Positions 24,050 to 31,629 of a stretch of 36,294 nt of DNA are shown here, piece by piece. Under the pieces are notes generated by a model. That model was not told where the DNA came from. It made no database searches and saw only the letters and a list, made by a program, of their open reading frames with translations. Numbering within the stretch: position 1 is the stretch's first letter; every line of letters starts with the position of its first letter. A program made the position numbers and the translations under genes. The stretch is from Pseudomonadota bacterium (GTDB lineage Bacteria; SAR324; NAC60-12): positions 1 through 36,294 of the forward strand of contig SHAT01000019.1 in the NCBI GenBank assembly GCA_004213175.1, read 5' to 3'.

Positions 24050-24980
24050 ATGAACTATTTTGATTTTTTTGATAATATCGGAGGGATTTGTTTTGTATTC
24101 CTCAATGTTGTTACTCCGGTTTTTTTCTAGTATTAATTGGTTATTTTATTGGACCACGTTTGCAGATCGAAGCTCGGTCATTTTCACGTCCAGCTTATTT
24201 TGTTTTTTCCCCGCACTTGTTTTCAATATCATCAGCAAGACTAAAATTGAAGCGGAACTAGCTTCCCAGATCATATTTTATATTTTTGCTGTTCAGTTCG
24301 CTATCGCGAATCTGGGCTTTATGGTGGCTAAAGCTCTTCGTCAATCAAAATAAGTTTCAGCAGCATTTGTTCTGATTGCAATATTTGGCAATGTTGGAAA
24401 TTTTGAGTTACCGTTGATTGAATTTCTGTTGGGAGAAGCTTCGCGTATTCCTGCTAAAAAATATTTTTTGGCGATCGTCTTTATTTCTTTTGTGATTTGT
24501 GTAGGAGTGGCAAGTTGCGCTCGCAGTGGAGGAATGACAGCAATTTTTTCAGTTTTTAAAACTCCGACATTGTTGGCCTTGATTCCTGCACTGGCTTTCA
24601 ATTTGTCAGAAGTTGAAGTACCGGCTTTTCTTTCGTGTATGAGTGGTTTGCTGGGTCAGGCAATGATTCCGGCGATGCTCATTACACTTGGAGTTTAGAT
24701 GAGCGAGATCGAAAAAATTGAAGATTAACTTCAATGTTTTTGCAGCGAGCACGGTGCGCTTTATTGGAGAGCCTGTACTGGCGATACTTCTGGTTCCGTT
24801 TTTTGGCCTAGAAGGAATGGAAAGCAGTACCGGAATTCTTCAGGCGTCAATGTCTGCGGCTGTACTTGCTTCCATCATTCCCTGGAGTAAAAGCTTTGTC
24901 CGGAATTTGTTACAACAACAGTGCTTTTTTCCAAGCTATACAGTATACTAAGCGTAACTATAATTTTGACTCTGATTTGA
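24050..24980 (+). pseudogene. decayed AEC-family (auxin efflux carrier-type) membrane transporter
   Basis: The sequence reads as one AEC permease if lesions are undone. Frame 2 from ATG 24050 gives FLNVVTPVFF; after a shift at the T-run 24120-24126 comes VLIGYFIGPRLQIEARSFS; after another near 24203-24212 comes FPALVFNIISKTKIE. In-frame stops follow at 24351-24353 (before VSAAFVLIAIFGNVGNFELP) and 24696-24698 (after AMLITLGV). A shift at the A-run 24712-24717 restores LKINFNVFAASTVRFIGEPV. A further shift at 24880-24882 and a TAA at 24888-24890 precede PEFVTTTVLFSKLYSIL, ending at TGA 24980. At least four frameshifts and three nonsense codons mean no functional product is expected. Confidence 0.88.
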
Positions 24981-24989
24981 CTAGTCAAC

Positions 24990-25664
24990 TTAAGCGAAAT
25001 CTGTATCGTGCTGTAAAACGATTAAAAGTTGGCCATCCTTGATACTTACTTTGACAGGATTGGAGAGCACCCGATTTGAGACACCGGAAGGAGATATCCC
25101 GGGTAGCAAAGCAAGATTATTCAATTCAAATTTTAAACCCTGAGAAATAACTCCCTTTGCTCCTCCGAAAAGAGGGAGCAGTGAAAGAGTTGTTCCTGGA
25201 GCGAGATTCTCTTCCCATGAGTCCAGAATAAACTCCATACGTTCCAGCGGAGTCCAAATGATAAGACGTGCATGGCGAGAATATTTAAGCAGAATTTCCA
25301 GATTGGAGAGAAAATGATCCTGTCGTCCACCGTCTGCGCCAAGCAGGTTAATTTCTTTAAATCCAAGTTTCAGGCAATGTCGAACGGCTTTGTCTGCATC
25401 ATTGGTATTCTGCTCTTTGACACGAAAGAGGATTTTTTCAGGAAGTTGTTTTTGCACATCTGGGTTTAGAGAATCTAAATCTCCAACCACTGCGTTAGGA
25501 AGCAGGTTTAAAACGTGCAGCAGATTTGCACCGCCATCAGCGGATACCCGATAATCCGAATCACGCCATAAATGCTTCAGCAGTGTCTGGGGAGGAGGGC
25601 TTCCGTTACAGATAATTAGGGCTTTTTTGAGGCTCCTTTCCTTTTTTTTTTCAATTTGACTCAT
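24990..25664 (-). CDS. thiN: thiamine pyrophosphokinase
   Basis: TPK transfers pyrophosphate from ATP to thiamine, giving the cofactor TPP. Seen are RVSADGGANLLH, the Asp-rich VVGDLDSLNPD, NTNDADKAVRHCL, LLGADGGRQDHFLSNLEIL and, near the C-terminus, GVSNRVLSNPVKVSI. The 224 residues fit the family. The ATG at 25664 faces the thioesterase ATG at 25676, with only 11 bases between. Codons 5-8 contain ten consecutive A, right after the start. I see no TPP riboswitch motif upstream. Confidence 0.92.
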   Translation of the reverse strand: MSQIEKKKERSLKKALIICNGSPPPQTLLKHLWRDSDYRVSADGGANLLHVLNLLPNAVVGDLDSLNPDVQKQLPEKILFRVKEQNTNDADKAVRHCLKLGFKEINLLGADGGRQDHFLSNLEILLKYSRHARLIIWTPLERMEFILDSWEENLAPGTTLSLLPLFGGAKGVISQGLKFELNNLALLPGISPSGVSNRVLSNPVKVSIKDGQLLIVLQHDTDFA

Positions 25665-25675
25665 TTAAACGACTT

Positions 25676-26110
25676 ATGCAAGAACTATTAAAATCTTTTC
25701 CTGTTGTGGCGAAAATTCCAGTTAGATGGGGAGATATGGACTCTTTTCAGCACGTAAATAATGTAAGCTATTTTCGTTATTTTGAGAGTGCTCGTATACA
25801 ATATTTTGAGGCTATAGGTTTTATGGACATCGTTGAACAATTGGGAATAGGCCCTATTCTAGGGTCAACTTCCTGCTTCTATCGAACTCCCCTCACTTAT
25901 CCAGATATTGTTTATGCTGGCGCTAAAATTACGGAAATGCATGAGAAACGTTTTACAATGGAGTACCTGATTGTCAGTGAACATTATCGGGAAACGGCTG
26001 CAGAAGGTACTGGTGTTATTATTTGCTATAATTATCAAAATAATCAGACTACTCAAATTCCGGAAGTTGTTCATCAAGCAATAGAAAAACTTGAAGGAAG
26101 AGAATTTTGA
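25676..26110 (+). CDS. hotdog-fold acyl-CoA thioesterase (4HBT family)
   Basis: The family hydrolyses acyl-CoA thioesters. The signature VRWGDMDSFQHVNNVSYFRYFESAR (read here as VRWGDMDSFQHVNN then YFRYFESAR) contains the catalytic-type Asp and the His-Val-Asn-Asn helix cap. Downstream are GPILGSTSCFYRTPLTYPD and the strand TMEYLIVSE. At 144 residues it is a single hotdog domain, presumably oligomeric. It is divergent from thiN with an 11-base gap, so its promoter must lie inside the thiN coding region. Substrate chain length is unknown; YbgC-like or FadM-like roles are both possible. Confidence 0.87.
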   Translation: MQELLKSFPVVAKIPVRWGDMDSFQHVNNVSYFRYFESARIQYFEAIGFMDIVEQLGIGPILGSTSCFYRTPLTYPDIVYAGAKITEMHEKRFTMEYLIVSEHYRETAAEGTGVIICYNYQNNQTTQIPEVVHQAIEKLEGREF

Positions 26111-26143
26111 TATAGAAATAATTTATCTGCAGGAGTCTGCTTT

Positions 26144-26599
26144 TTAAGGGTTGCTCTTTGAGGATTCGGGTAGATAAAAAACAACCTCGCCTTTACGTAC
26201 CAAACCCAATTGTTTGCGGGCAATCAATTCAATATAGGCGGGATTTGTTTTCAGTGCAGCTATTTCTTCATTCATCAAAATCTTATCCAATTGCATTGAA
26301 TCAAGTGCTTGAATGAGTGTTTGCTCATGTGTTTCCAGCCTGTTAGTTGCTAAAATACCGTAATTGCCAATAACAGAAATAAGAAGCATTACCGCGCCAA
26401 ATCCTGCAATTAAAAACATAGTAAATAATGACCGCCATTCTTCAGATTCTTTTGCCAAACCAACGGAATTTTCTTGTAATTTTGGAGGGGAAAACAAACC
26501 GTTAATATATAGAATTCGGTCGTGATTCTTCAATCGTTTAGATTGTGCGACAGTCTTTTTTTGTTTTTTTAGACTAATTTTGTTAATAGGATAAGGCAT
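26144..26599 (-). CDS. FtsB/DivIC-family septum formation initiator protein
   Basis: FtsB/DivIC proteins bridge FtsQ and FtsL in the divisome. The 151 residues have a basic cytoplasmic N-terminus of about 55, one membrane segment (about 57-80), a periplasmic coiled coil (LETHEQTLIQALDSMQLDKIL...) and the family C-terminal block NPAYIELIARKQLGLVRKGEVVFYLPE. The cytoplasmic tail is longer than in E. coli FtsB. It is the last gene of a block with bactofilin, an M23 peptidase and ftsQ, consistent with a division role. Confidence 0.85.
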   Translation of the reverse strand: MPYPINKISLKKQKKTVAQSKRLKNHDRILYINGLFSPPKLQENSVGLAKESEEWRSLFTMFLIAGFGAVMLLISVIGNYGILATNRLETHEQTLIQALDSMQLDKILMNEEIAALKTNPAYIELIARKQLGLVRKGEVVFYLPESSKSNP

Positions 26600-26672
26600 T
26601 TTTTATTTTAAAAATAAATATTTCAAACAAATATGGCGTTTCAAAAAGAAAACAAGAAAATTAGAAAATTGA

Positions 26673-27038
26673 TTATTTTTGAGGAAGCTCCTTGCTAAAA
26701 GTCATACACTCCGCCTCTAATTGGGCCCCTTCCTGAATCAATAGTTGTCCTGAAAGAACCTGCACTTCTCCTTTAATAGTAGCAGAAGCAATCACCTCTA
26801 AGCGTTTGTGTGCTAGTAAATCTCCATCCACTTTCCCGGCAACAGAAACGGAGCTTCCTTCTAGTTTTCCATCTATATTTCCAGTTGTCCCTACAACAAT
26901 TTCCTGATCTCCGAAAACAGATCCATAGACAGTCCCGCTGACAATCATTTTCTTTTCAGCGTGGATTGTACCTTCCACGTATAAATCTTGGCCAAGGAAA
27001 CCGAGTCCTTTGTTTGTTTCAGAGTTACGTTTTGACAT
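26673..27038 (-). CDS. bactofilin (polymer-forming cytoskeletal protein)
   Basis: Bactofilins polymerise into filaments that localise cell-wall enzymes. The 121 residues show the right-handed beta-helix repeat pattern (GTIHAEKKMIVSGTVYG, GNIDGKLEGSSVSVAGKVDGDL, EVIASATIKGEVQV, EGAQLEAECMT) flanked by short disordered tails. No membrane segment is seen; an N-terminal tail may still touch the membrane. It lies 21 bases after the M23 peptidase stop. The pairing of bactofilin with an M23 peptidase is common in other bacteria and suggests it positions that peptidase. Confidence 0.9.
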   Translation of the reverse strand: MSKRNSETNKGLGFLGQDLYVEGTIHAEKKMIVSGTVYGSVFGDQEIVVGTTGNIDGKLEGSSVSVAGKVDGDLLAHKRLEVIASATIKGEVQVLSGQLLIQEGAQLEAECMTFSKELPQK

Positions 27039-27059
27039 TATGGTTTGTTTACTAAAAAA

Positions 27060-28394
27060 TCAATTCTTATAAAGAAGTTGATCGGGATTATATCTGGTTA
27101 GTGGTATCAAGGGATTTTTTCGACGCCCATTGATAATCATTTCATAATGTAAATGGGATCCTGTACTACGTCCTGTACTTCCTACTAATCCTATTATATC
27201 TCCACGTTTCACATGCTGGCCCGGTTTTACTTTTATTTTCGAAAGATGGGCAAAACGAGTTCTGTAGCGGACAGATTTTTTTCTCCCAGGGTAAAAACCT
27301 CTACCGTGTCGAAGTTCTACCAGCAAGCCAAAACCGGATTTGCGACTTGCAATCCTTACAACAGCATCCGCAGGAGCATATACAGGAGTACCTCTACGTG
27401 CTCTGAAATCAATCCCGGCATGGAATGCCCGTTTTTTAGTGAACGGATCTACTCTCATACCATAACGATCAGATAAGGCCCTGCTGCGAATTGGAATCAT
27501 CGTGGGAGTTTGTCTCCAGATGCTCAGATTTCTTTCAATTATCTGGTTCAGGTCCTCCAATTGAGCCACTGTATCGTTGTAATCGTCAGAATTGTTGTAT
27601 AAAAACTGACGTAAACTTGCAGAATTTAATAGACCCTGTGGTGAATCAAGTGACAAACTGTCTAAAATTGTTGGACCACCTCGACCTGTTTTAGTTTTTT
27701 TCCTTTTGCTCTTTGTTCTTTTAACAAGTTTAATACCGGTTGCTTTACTGATTTTTTTTGTGAGTCGAGTAACTGTTTCTTTGTTTACTTTTAGGAACTC
27801 CATATGTTCAGACAAACTCTGTTTAGTCTCAACCAGTTGTCCTTGTAAATACTCAATTGTATTTGCCTGTTCTTCGAAACTTCTGCGACGAGAATCAAAT
27901 TTGTTTATAGATTGATTAAAGATCATAAAATCTTGAGATACCTGTTCCAGCCACTGTATCGTTTGTTGTGGAGTTGCCTCAATTGTCAGAGAAGGCGTGC
28001 ATTGAGTTTCCATTATCTGACAAATAAATTTGTGTAGTTCATCTAATTTGGTAGTGTTAGAACGGAAAAGGGCTGTATGTTTTTTATACATTACATTGCT
28101 GTTTTGCTCTGATTGCTTCAATTCTTTGACATAATTTTCAAGAAATAGGATCCTTGATTCACGTCCGTCATAAAGGTCAATCCGCTGTTGAAAGGCAATC
28201 TCATTTTTTTCTTGCTTTTCAATCAACTGGCCCATCTTTCCAATAGTTTGGTATTGTTCAAAAAACTTCCAACCTAGTGCAGCAGCCCCAAGTATTAAAA
28301 GTATAAACAAGAAATACAGTAATTTCTTCCCAAAATGATACTGACCTACACCAAAATCATTTTCCTTCAGTAATATAATTGAAAAATTGCTCAT
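27060..28394 (-). CDS. membrane-anchored M23-family (LytM) peptidoglycan endopeptidase
   Basis: The 444 residues comprise an N-terminal membrane segment (about 24-46), a periplasmic coiled coil (about 50-215), a basic Lys-rich linker (about 222-238) and a C-terminal LytM domain. Zinc ligands are visible as His325 and Asp329 in HAGID and His416 in HLHYE, with His383 (FAHL) and His414 as catalytic-type residues, so it should be active. A short Arg/Lys insertion, RGFYPGRKKSVRYRT, interrupts the domain before FAHL. It is upstream of bactofilin and downstream of ftsQ, pointing to wall cutting in shape or division. Confidence 0.92.
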   Translation of the reverse strand: MSNFSIILLKENDFGVGQYHFGKKLLYFLFILLILGAAALGWKFFEQYQTIGKMGQLIEKQEKNEIAFQQRIDLYDGRESRILFLENYVKELKQSEQNSNVMYKKHTALFRSNTTKLDELHKFICQIMETQCTPSLTIEATPQQTIQWLEQVSQDFMIFNQSINKFDSRRRSFEEQANTIEYLQGQLVETKQSLSEHMEFLKVNKETVTRLTKKISKATGIKLVKRTKSKRKKTKTGRGGPTILDSLSLDSPQGLLNSASLRQFLYNNSDDYNDTVAQLEDLNQIIERNLSIWRQTPTMIPIRSRALSDRYGMRVDPFTKKRAFHAGIDFRARRGTPVYAPADAVVRIASRKSGFGLLVELRHGRGFYPGRKKSVRYRTRFAHLSKIKVKPGQHVKRGDIIGLVGSTGRSTGSHLHYEMIINGRRKNPLIPLTRYNPDQLLYKN

Positions 28395-28409
28395 GAATTT
28401 ATATTCATG
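28392..28409 (-). promoter_or_regulatory. inverted repeat covering the M23 peptidase start codon
   Basis: CATGAA (28392-28397) and TTCATG (28404-28409) are a perfect 6-bp inverted repeat around a 6-base AT loop. The ATG start of the peptidase (28394-28392) is inside one arm. It could fold in mRNA and limit initiation, or bind a protein; a chance match in AT-rich sequence is possible. Confidence 0.3.
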
Positions 28410-28784
28410 TAATAAACATTAAAATATATAAATGATTCTATCATAAGCAAATAACAACAACAACTATGTCAAAACTAAAATTTTTATACTTTAAACTCTT
28501 TAATAGGCTTTTGATATGGTGTAATCAAAAATCTCATAAACGTATATTCGACTGCTTATTTTTTGTACAAACGAATTTAATTCACTTTAATTTAGTGAGT
28601 TATCAGTAGCTAAATTGATTTTGATACTTCGCATAAATTATTTTCTGAACAAGCTGTCTTCCCCTATTCCATACCTTGCTAAAATCGTGCAAATTTCAAG
28701 TATTGAAGATCTTGCTAAGATTATCAGTGCACAAATTATTTTCAGGAAAAAAGACCACGTTTCGTATTAGTTTAATAATTTAGG
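28395..28784. other. 390-bp gap between ftsQ and the M23 peptidase gene
   Basis: AT-rich and without a supported gene. A 47-codon frame on the plus strand (from about 28466) is unsupported. On the minus strand a candidate promoter for the M23 gene is TTGTTG (28458-28463) and TAGAAT (28435-28440), spacer 17; a perfect TTGACA (28467-28472) lies just upstream. ftsA and ftsZ, which follow ftsQ in many genomes, are absent. Confidence 0.6.
28435..28463 (-). promoter_or_regulatory. candidate promoter for the M23 peptidase-bactofilin-FtsB block
   Basis: TTGTTG (28458-28463) and TAGAAT (28435-28440) are separated by 17 bases, giving a leader of about 35 bases. The -10 matches 5/6 and the -35 4/6 of consensus. 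A perfect TTGACA at 28467-28472 is nearby but too far from a -10. Confidence 0.35.
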
Positions 28785-29879
28785 TCATGGCACAAGAAAT
28801 ATCCTATTTTTATAACGCAGGTCAATACTTTTTAATCCGGGATGTTGTTTATCGAGTACAGGATATATATTTTGGAAGGTGCGCAAACGCTTATCGAAAT
28901 TACGACTACCCATCTGTATTGTCAGCGGAAGGGTACGTAAAGGTTCAGATGAGCTTGGTTGAGGATTAAAAATATTTAAAGGCCAGTTAATTTTTAAATT
29001 GAGTGGATCTGAAATATCAATATGAATAGGTTGAGTATTCCAATCCACTATTTTGAATTGACCTTCCAGCTTAAGATTCGTTTTTGGCATTTTTGTTTTT
29101 TGTTCTGTAGCAATCTGCTGAAATGTTTTCAGGAATCTTAATCCTCTTTCAAGAACAGGTGAATCTAGACTTGTACCTAATTTAATTGACTGTACTTTCA
29201 CTCCATCAATAAGCGGCAGATTTTTGTGGGGTGAATCGCGCATTACATCAATAGACAATTGTTTGAGAATCCGTTGGTCTTTACTGATCAGTACATACCT
29301 TTTTTTTGCCGGTGACACAATTGAAAAAACATTTGTCTGTTTTGAAATTGCAAGCAAAGCAAACGGCTGATATTCCGTAATGTTAAGGTGTATTTCGTCA
29401 GGAAATTTTCTGCGAACGTCTGCTTTTTGCACGATAGGATGAGTCTGCAGTCGTGCTGCAAGGCGGTAGGGCTCAAGATCATATAAGCGCTGTCCCTGAT
29501 GGAGTCCGCTCGCTCTGAGCACATCGACATCATCCAATATTTGGTTCCCTTTAATCAGGACTTTTTTTAATGGTTGTTGAAAAAATGCCTTTCCAACCCA
29601 TATGCTCCCTCCAGAGAGCCATAGAATAAAAACCAGACCGCAAAATCCAATAAATTTTTGGATCAACCAGCGTATTTTCATCTGCAGGAAAGCAGGGTCA
29701 TCTTCTACGAAATATGGTGGAATCCATGAATTTATATAACTTGGTTCTGCATTCGGTTTGCTAAGCTTTACGGGAAGTCCGGGCATTGGATTACTACGGT
29801 TTTTCCGGATGCTCGATGGGGATAGCCGAAGTTTCCTTACTGCGGGCCTTCGATTTGATTGTCGTTTGAGATCCTGCAT
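28785..29879 (-). CDS. ftsQ: cell division protein FtsQ
   Basis: FtsQ links early and late divisome proteins. The 364 residues have a long basic, Pro/Ser-rich cytoplasmic N-terminus (about 70), one membrane helix (about 72-98) and a POTRA domain: VLIKGNQILDDVDVLRASGLHQGQRLYDL, then HPIVQKADVRRKFPDEIHLNITEYQPFALL. The C-terminal beta domain is longer than in E. coli (276 residues in total). It follows murB by 100 bases, as in many dcw clusters, but ftsA and ftsZ do not follow. Confidence 0.88.
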   Translation of the reverse strand: MQDLKRQSNRRPAVRKLRLSPSSIRKNRSNPMPGLPVKLSKPNAEPSYINSWIPPYFVEDDPAFLQMKIRWLIQKFIGFCGLVFILWLSGGSIWVGKAFFQQPLKKVLIKGNQILDDVDVLRASGLHQGQRLYDLEPYRLAARLQTHPIVQKADVRRKFPDEIHLNITEYQPFALLAISKQTNVFSIVSPAKKRYVLISKDQRILKQLSIDVMRDSPHKNLPLIDGVKVQSIKLGTSLDSPVLERGLRFLKTFQQIATEQKTKMPKTNLKLEGQFKIVDWNTQPIHIDISDPLNLKINWPLNIFNPQPSSSEPLRTLPLTIQMGSRNFDKRLRTFQNIYPVLDKQHPGLKSIDLRYKNRIFLVP

Positions 29880-29979
29880 TGAAAATCAAAACTTTTAATT
29901 GAAATTAGTCAGTTCAGTTTTTTAGCCGATAATTCAAAAGGTTGCAACTAGCAAACGGTTTAAATTCAACTACTGAAAA

Positions 29980-30939
29980 TTAGTTATATTCTGAACTTTG
30001 CAGGATTTGAACCTCCGGTTCTAAATAAATAGAATACTTGCTAAAAACTGTTTCCCGGATAGTCTCAATCAATGTTAAAATATCTGCGGAAGAAGCTCCC
30101 CCAAGATTCACAATAAAATTTGCATGGATTGGACTGATTTGAGCATTACCGCATTTTTTAGCTTTCAATCCTGAATCCTCTATCAACCTTGCTGCAAAAT
30201 CTCCAGGAGGATTTTTGAATACAGATCCGCAACTTGGTTGATTATAAGGTTGTTTTTCCATCCGGAATTGTTGACACTCGAGCAGTTTTTTTTCAACGCT
30301 TTCCTGGTCGGTTTGTTGGAGCTGAAAAACGGCACTTGTGATAATTTTCCCAAAATTACCATTAAGTTCAGAAAATCGATAACGGAACACCAGCTCATTA
30401 CGTGATGAAGTGTGTAAATTCCCTTCCATATCCATCCAATCCACTTGCAATAAAGATTCTGCTGTTACCCTACCGTGAGCACCAGCATTCATGGCAACAG
30501 CACCGCCTATCGTCCCGGGGATACCGATTAAAAATTCCATCCCGGTCCACCCTTGATTTGCACATCGTTGGGCAAATGTTACATCAGCTAGTGCTGCTCC
30601 GGCGGAAATATGATTGATTTTATGAGTGAGACTTGTATTTTCGAGTGGCTTCCAGCTTTTGAATTCTCCGCTTAAATGCAAGATTATTCCAGGCCAGGAT
30701 GTGTCTGGAATGAGCAGATTGGAACCTTTACCAAGGATAAACCAGGGGATACGGTGTTTACTGATGAATGGTAACAGAAAACTTAAATCGGCGATATTTA
30801 CTACATCAATTAAACACTCTGCAACTCCGCCGATTCGCCAGGTATTGAATCTCTTTAGCGATTCTTTACGACGTAATCGTGAAGTCAGAGGTGCTTTCAC
30901 CAGAGTTTTCAGCCATTCCGGTTGCAGGTTGTCAGGCAT
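29980..30939 (-). CDS. murB: UDP-N-acetylenolpyruvoylglucosamine reductase
   Basis: MurB reduces UDP-GlcNAc-enolpyruvate to UDP-MurNAc with FAD and NADPH in cytoplasmic peptidoglycan synthesis. The 319 residues show NTWRIGG, FILGKGSNLLIPD, GMEFLIGIPGTIGGAVAMNAGAHG (as GIPGTIGGAVAMNAGAHG, FAD site), the catalytic Ser239 in PSCGSVFKNP, and Glu308 in LEPEVQ. This is the shorter type-II MurB. murC, usually its neighbour, is absent; the upstream gene is rsfS, 9 bases away. Confidence 0.94.
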   Translation of the reverse strand: MPDNLQPEWLKTLVKAPLTSRLRRKESLKRFNTWRIGGVAECLIDVVNIADLSFLLPFISKHRIPWFILGKGSNLLIPDTSWPGIILHLSGEFKSWKPLENTSLTHKINHISAGAALADVTFAQRCANQGWTGMEFLIGIPGTIGGAVAMNAGAHGRVTAESLLQVDWMDMEGNLHTSSRNELVFRYRFSELNGNFGKIITSAVFQLQQTDQESVEKKLLECQQFRMEKQPYNQPSCGSVFKNPPGDFAARLIEDSGLKAKKCGNAQISPIHANFIVNLGGASSADILTLIETIRETVFSKYSIYLEPEVQILQSSEYN

Positions 30940-30948
30940 TGTTATTCT

Positions 30949-31395
30949 CTAATTTCTTTGTTTTGATGCCTCAGTATTTTCATCATATTCCTCGCCTGGC
31001 CTTTTTGAATATAGTTCTTCTAATTTGTAGTACTTACGTATCTCAGGATGGAACACATGTAGGATAATATTTCCGTAATCTAAAAGCACCCAACTCCCTT
31101 CACTTTCACCTTCGAGACCTAGAGAAATATTACCCTCCTGCTTTAAATTATATTCCACATTTTGAGCAATACTTCTACAGTGTAATTGTGAACGCCCCTG
31201 GCATACTATAAGAAAATCAGCTAGGCTTGAACGGTACTTTGCATCTATAAAAATTATTTCTTCCGCCTTTTCTTCGCTCAGTAATTCGAAAATACGTTTG
31301 ATTAATAATCGGTCGGAGTCTACAGGAATATTTCCCAAATCTATTTCAGTTGATTTAAGTCCATATGTATTATTATTTTCTGAATTGGTGCTCAT
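30949..31395 (-). CDS. rsfS: ribosomal silencing factor RsfS
   Basis: RsfS binds L14 and blocks 30S-50S joining in slow growth, and also helps 50S assembly. The 148 residues contain the family block IFIDAKYRSSLADFLIVCQGRSQLH (as SSLADFLIVCQGRSQLHCRS), then GLEGESEGSWVLLDYGNIILHVFHPE and a YYKLEELY terminal motif. I use ATG 31395; an upstream TTG at 31428 would add 11 residues. It is 9 bases before murB, so an operon with wall and division genes is likely. About 200 AT-rich bases upstream hold no gene. Confidence 0.9.
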   Translation of the reverse strand: MSTNSENNNTYGLKSTEIDLGNIPVDSDRLLIKRIFELLSEEKAEEIIFIDAKYRSSLADFLIVCQGRSQLHCRSIAQNVEYNLKQEGNISLGLEGESEGSWVLLDYGNIILHVFHPEIRKYYKLEELYSKRPGEEYDENTEASKQRN

Positions 31396-31629
31396 TTTTT
31401 TACGAATTAATTTTAGTTTTTGATACAAAGTTAGAGAAAATGAATAATAAAATATATCTTGGAAAGATTATAAAAGTCAGGATTATTGATTCCAATTTCA
31501 GTACAAATCGCATTAAAAAACAGAGTTAAGACCGAAATAAATATGAATTAAATGTAAAAATTCAGAATATCAGTAAAACAAAAAAATCTGAGTTGTAAAA
31601 AAACTTTAAGTCTTTAACGATCGTGTTTG

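Noticed and set aside
24341-24601. 86-codon minus-strand frame across the AEC pseudogene
   Set aside because: Antisense to the decayed transporter; the plus strand carries clear family sequence.
25141-25172. GC-rich inverted repeat resembling a terminator (GCTCC/GGAGC)
   Set aside because: It lies within thiN coding sequence and is not followed by a T-run at a gene end.
25677-25800. Possible TPP riboswitch near thiN
   Set aside because: The upstream region is thioesterase coding sequence and lacks the CTGAGA thi-box pattern.
28466-28609. 47-codon plus-strand frame in the ftsQ-M23 gap
   Set aside because: No ribosome site, AT-driven residue composition, and no recognisable pattern.
28787-28969. 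60-codon plus-strand frame at the ftsQ 3' end
   Set aside because: Antisense to FtsQ coding sequence, with no family features or ribosome site.
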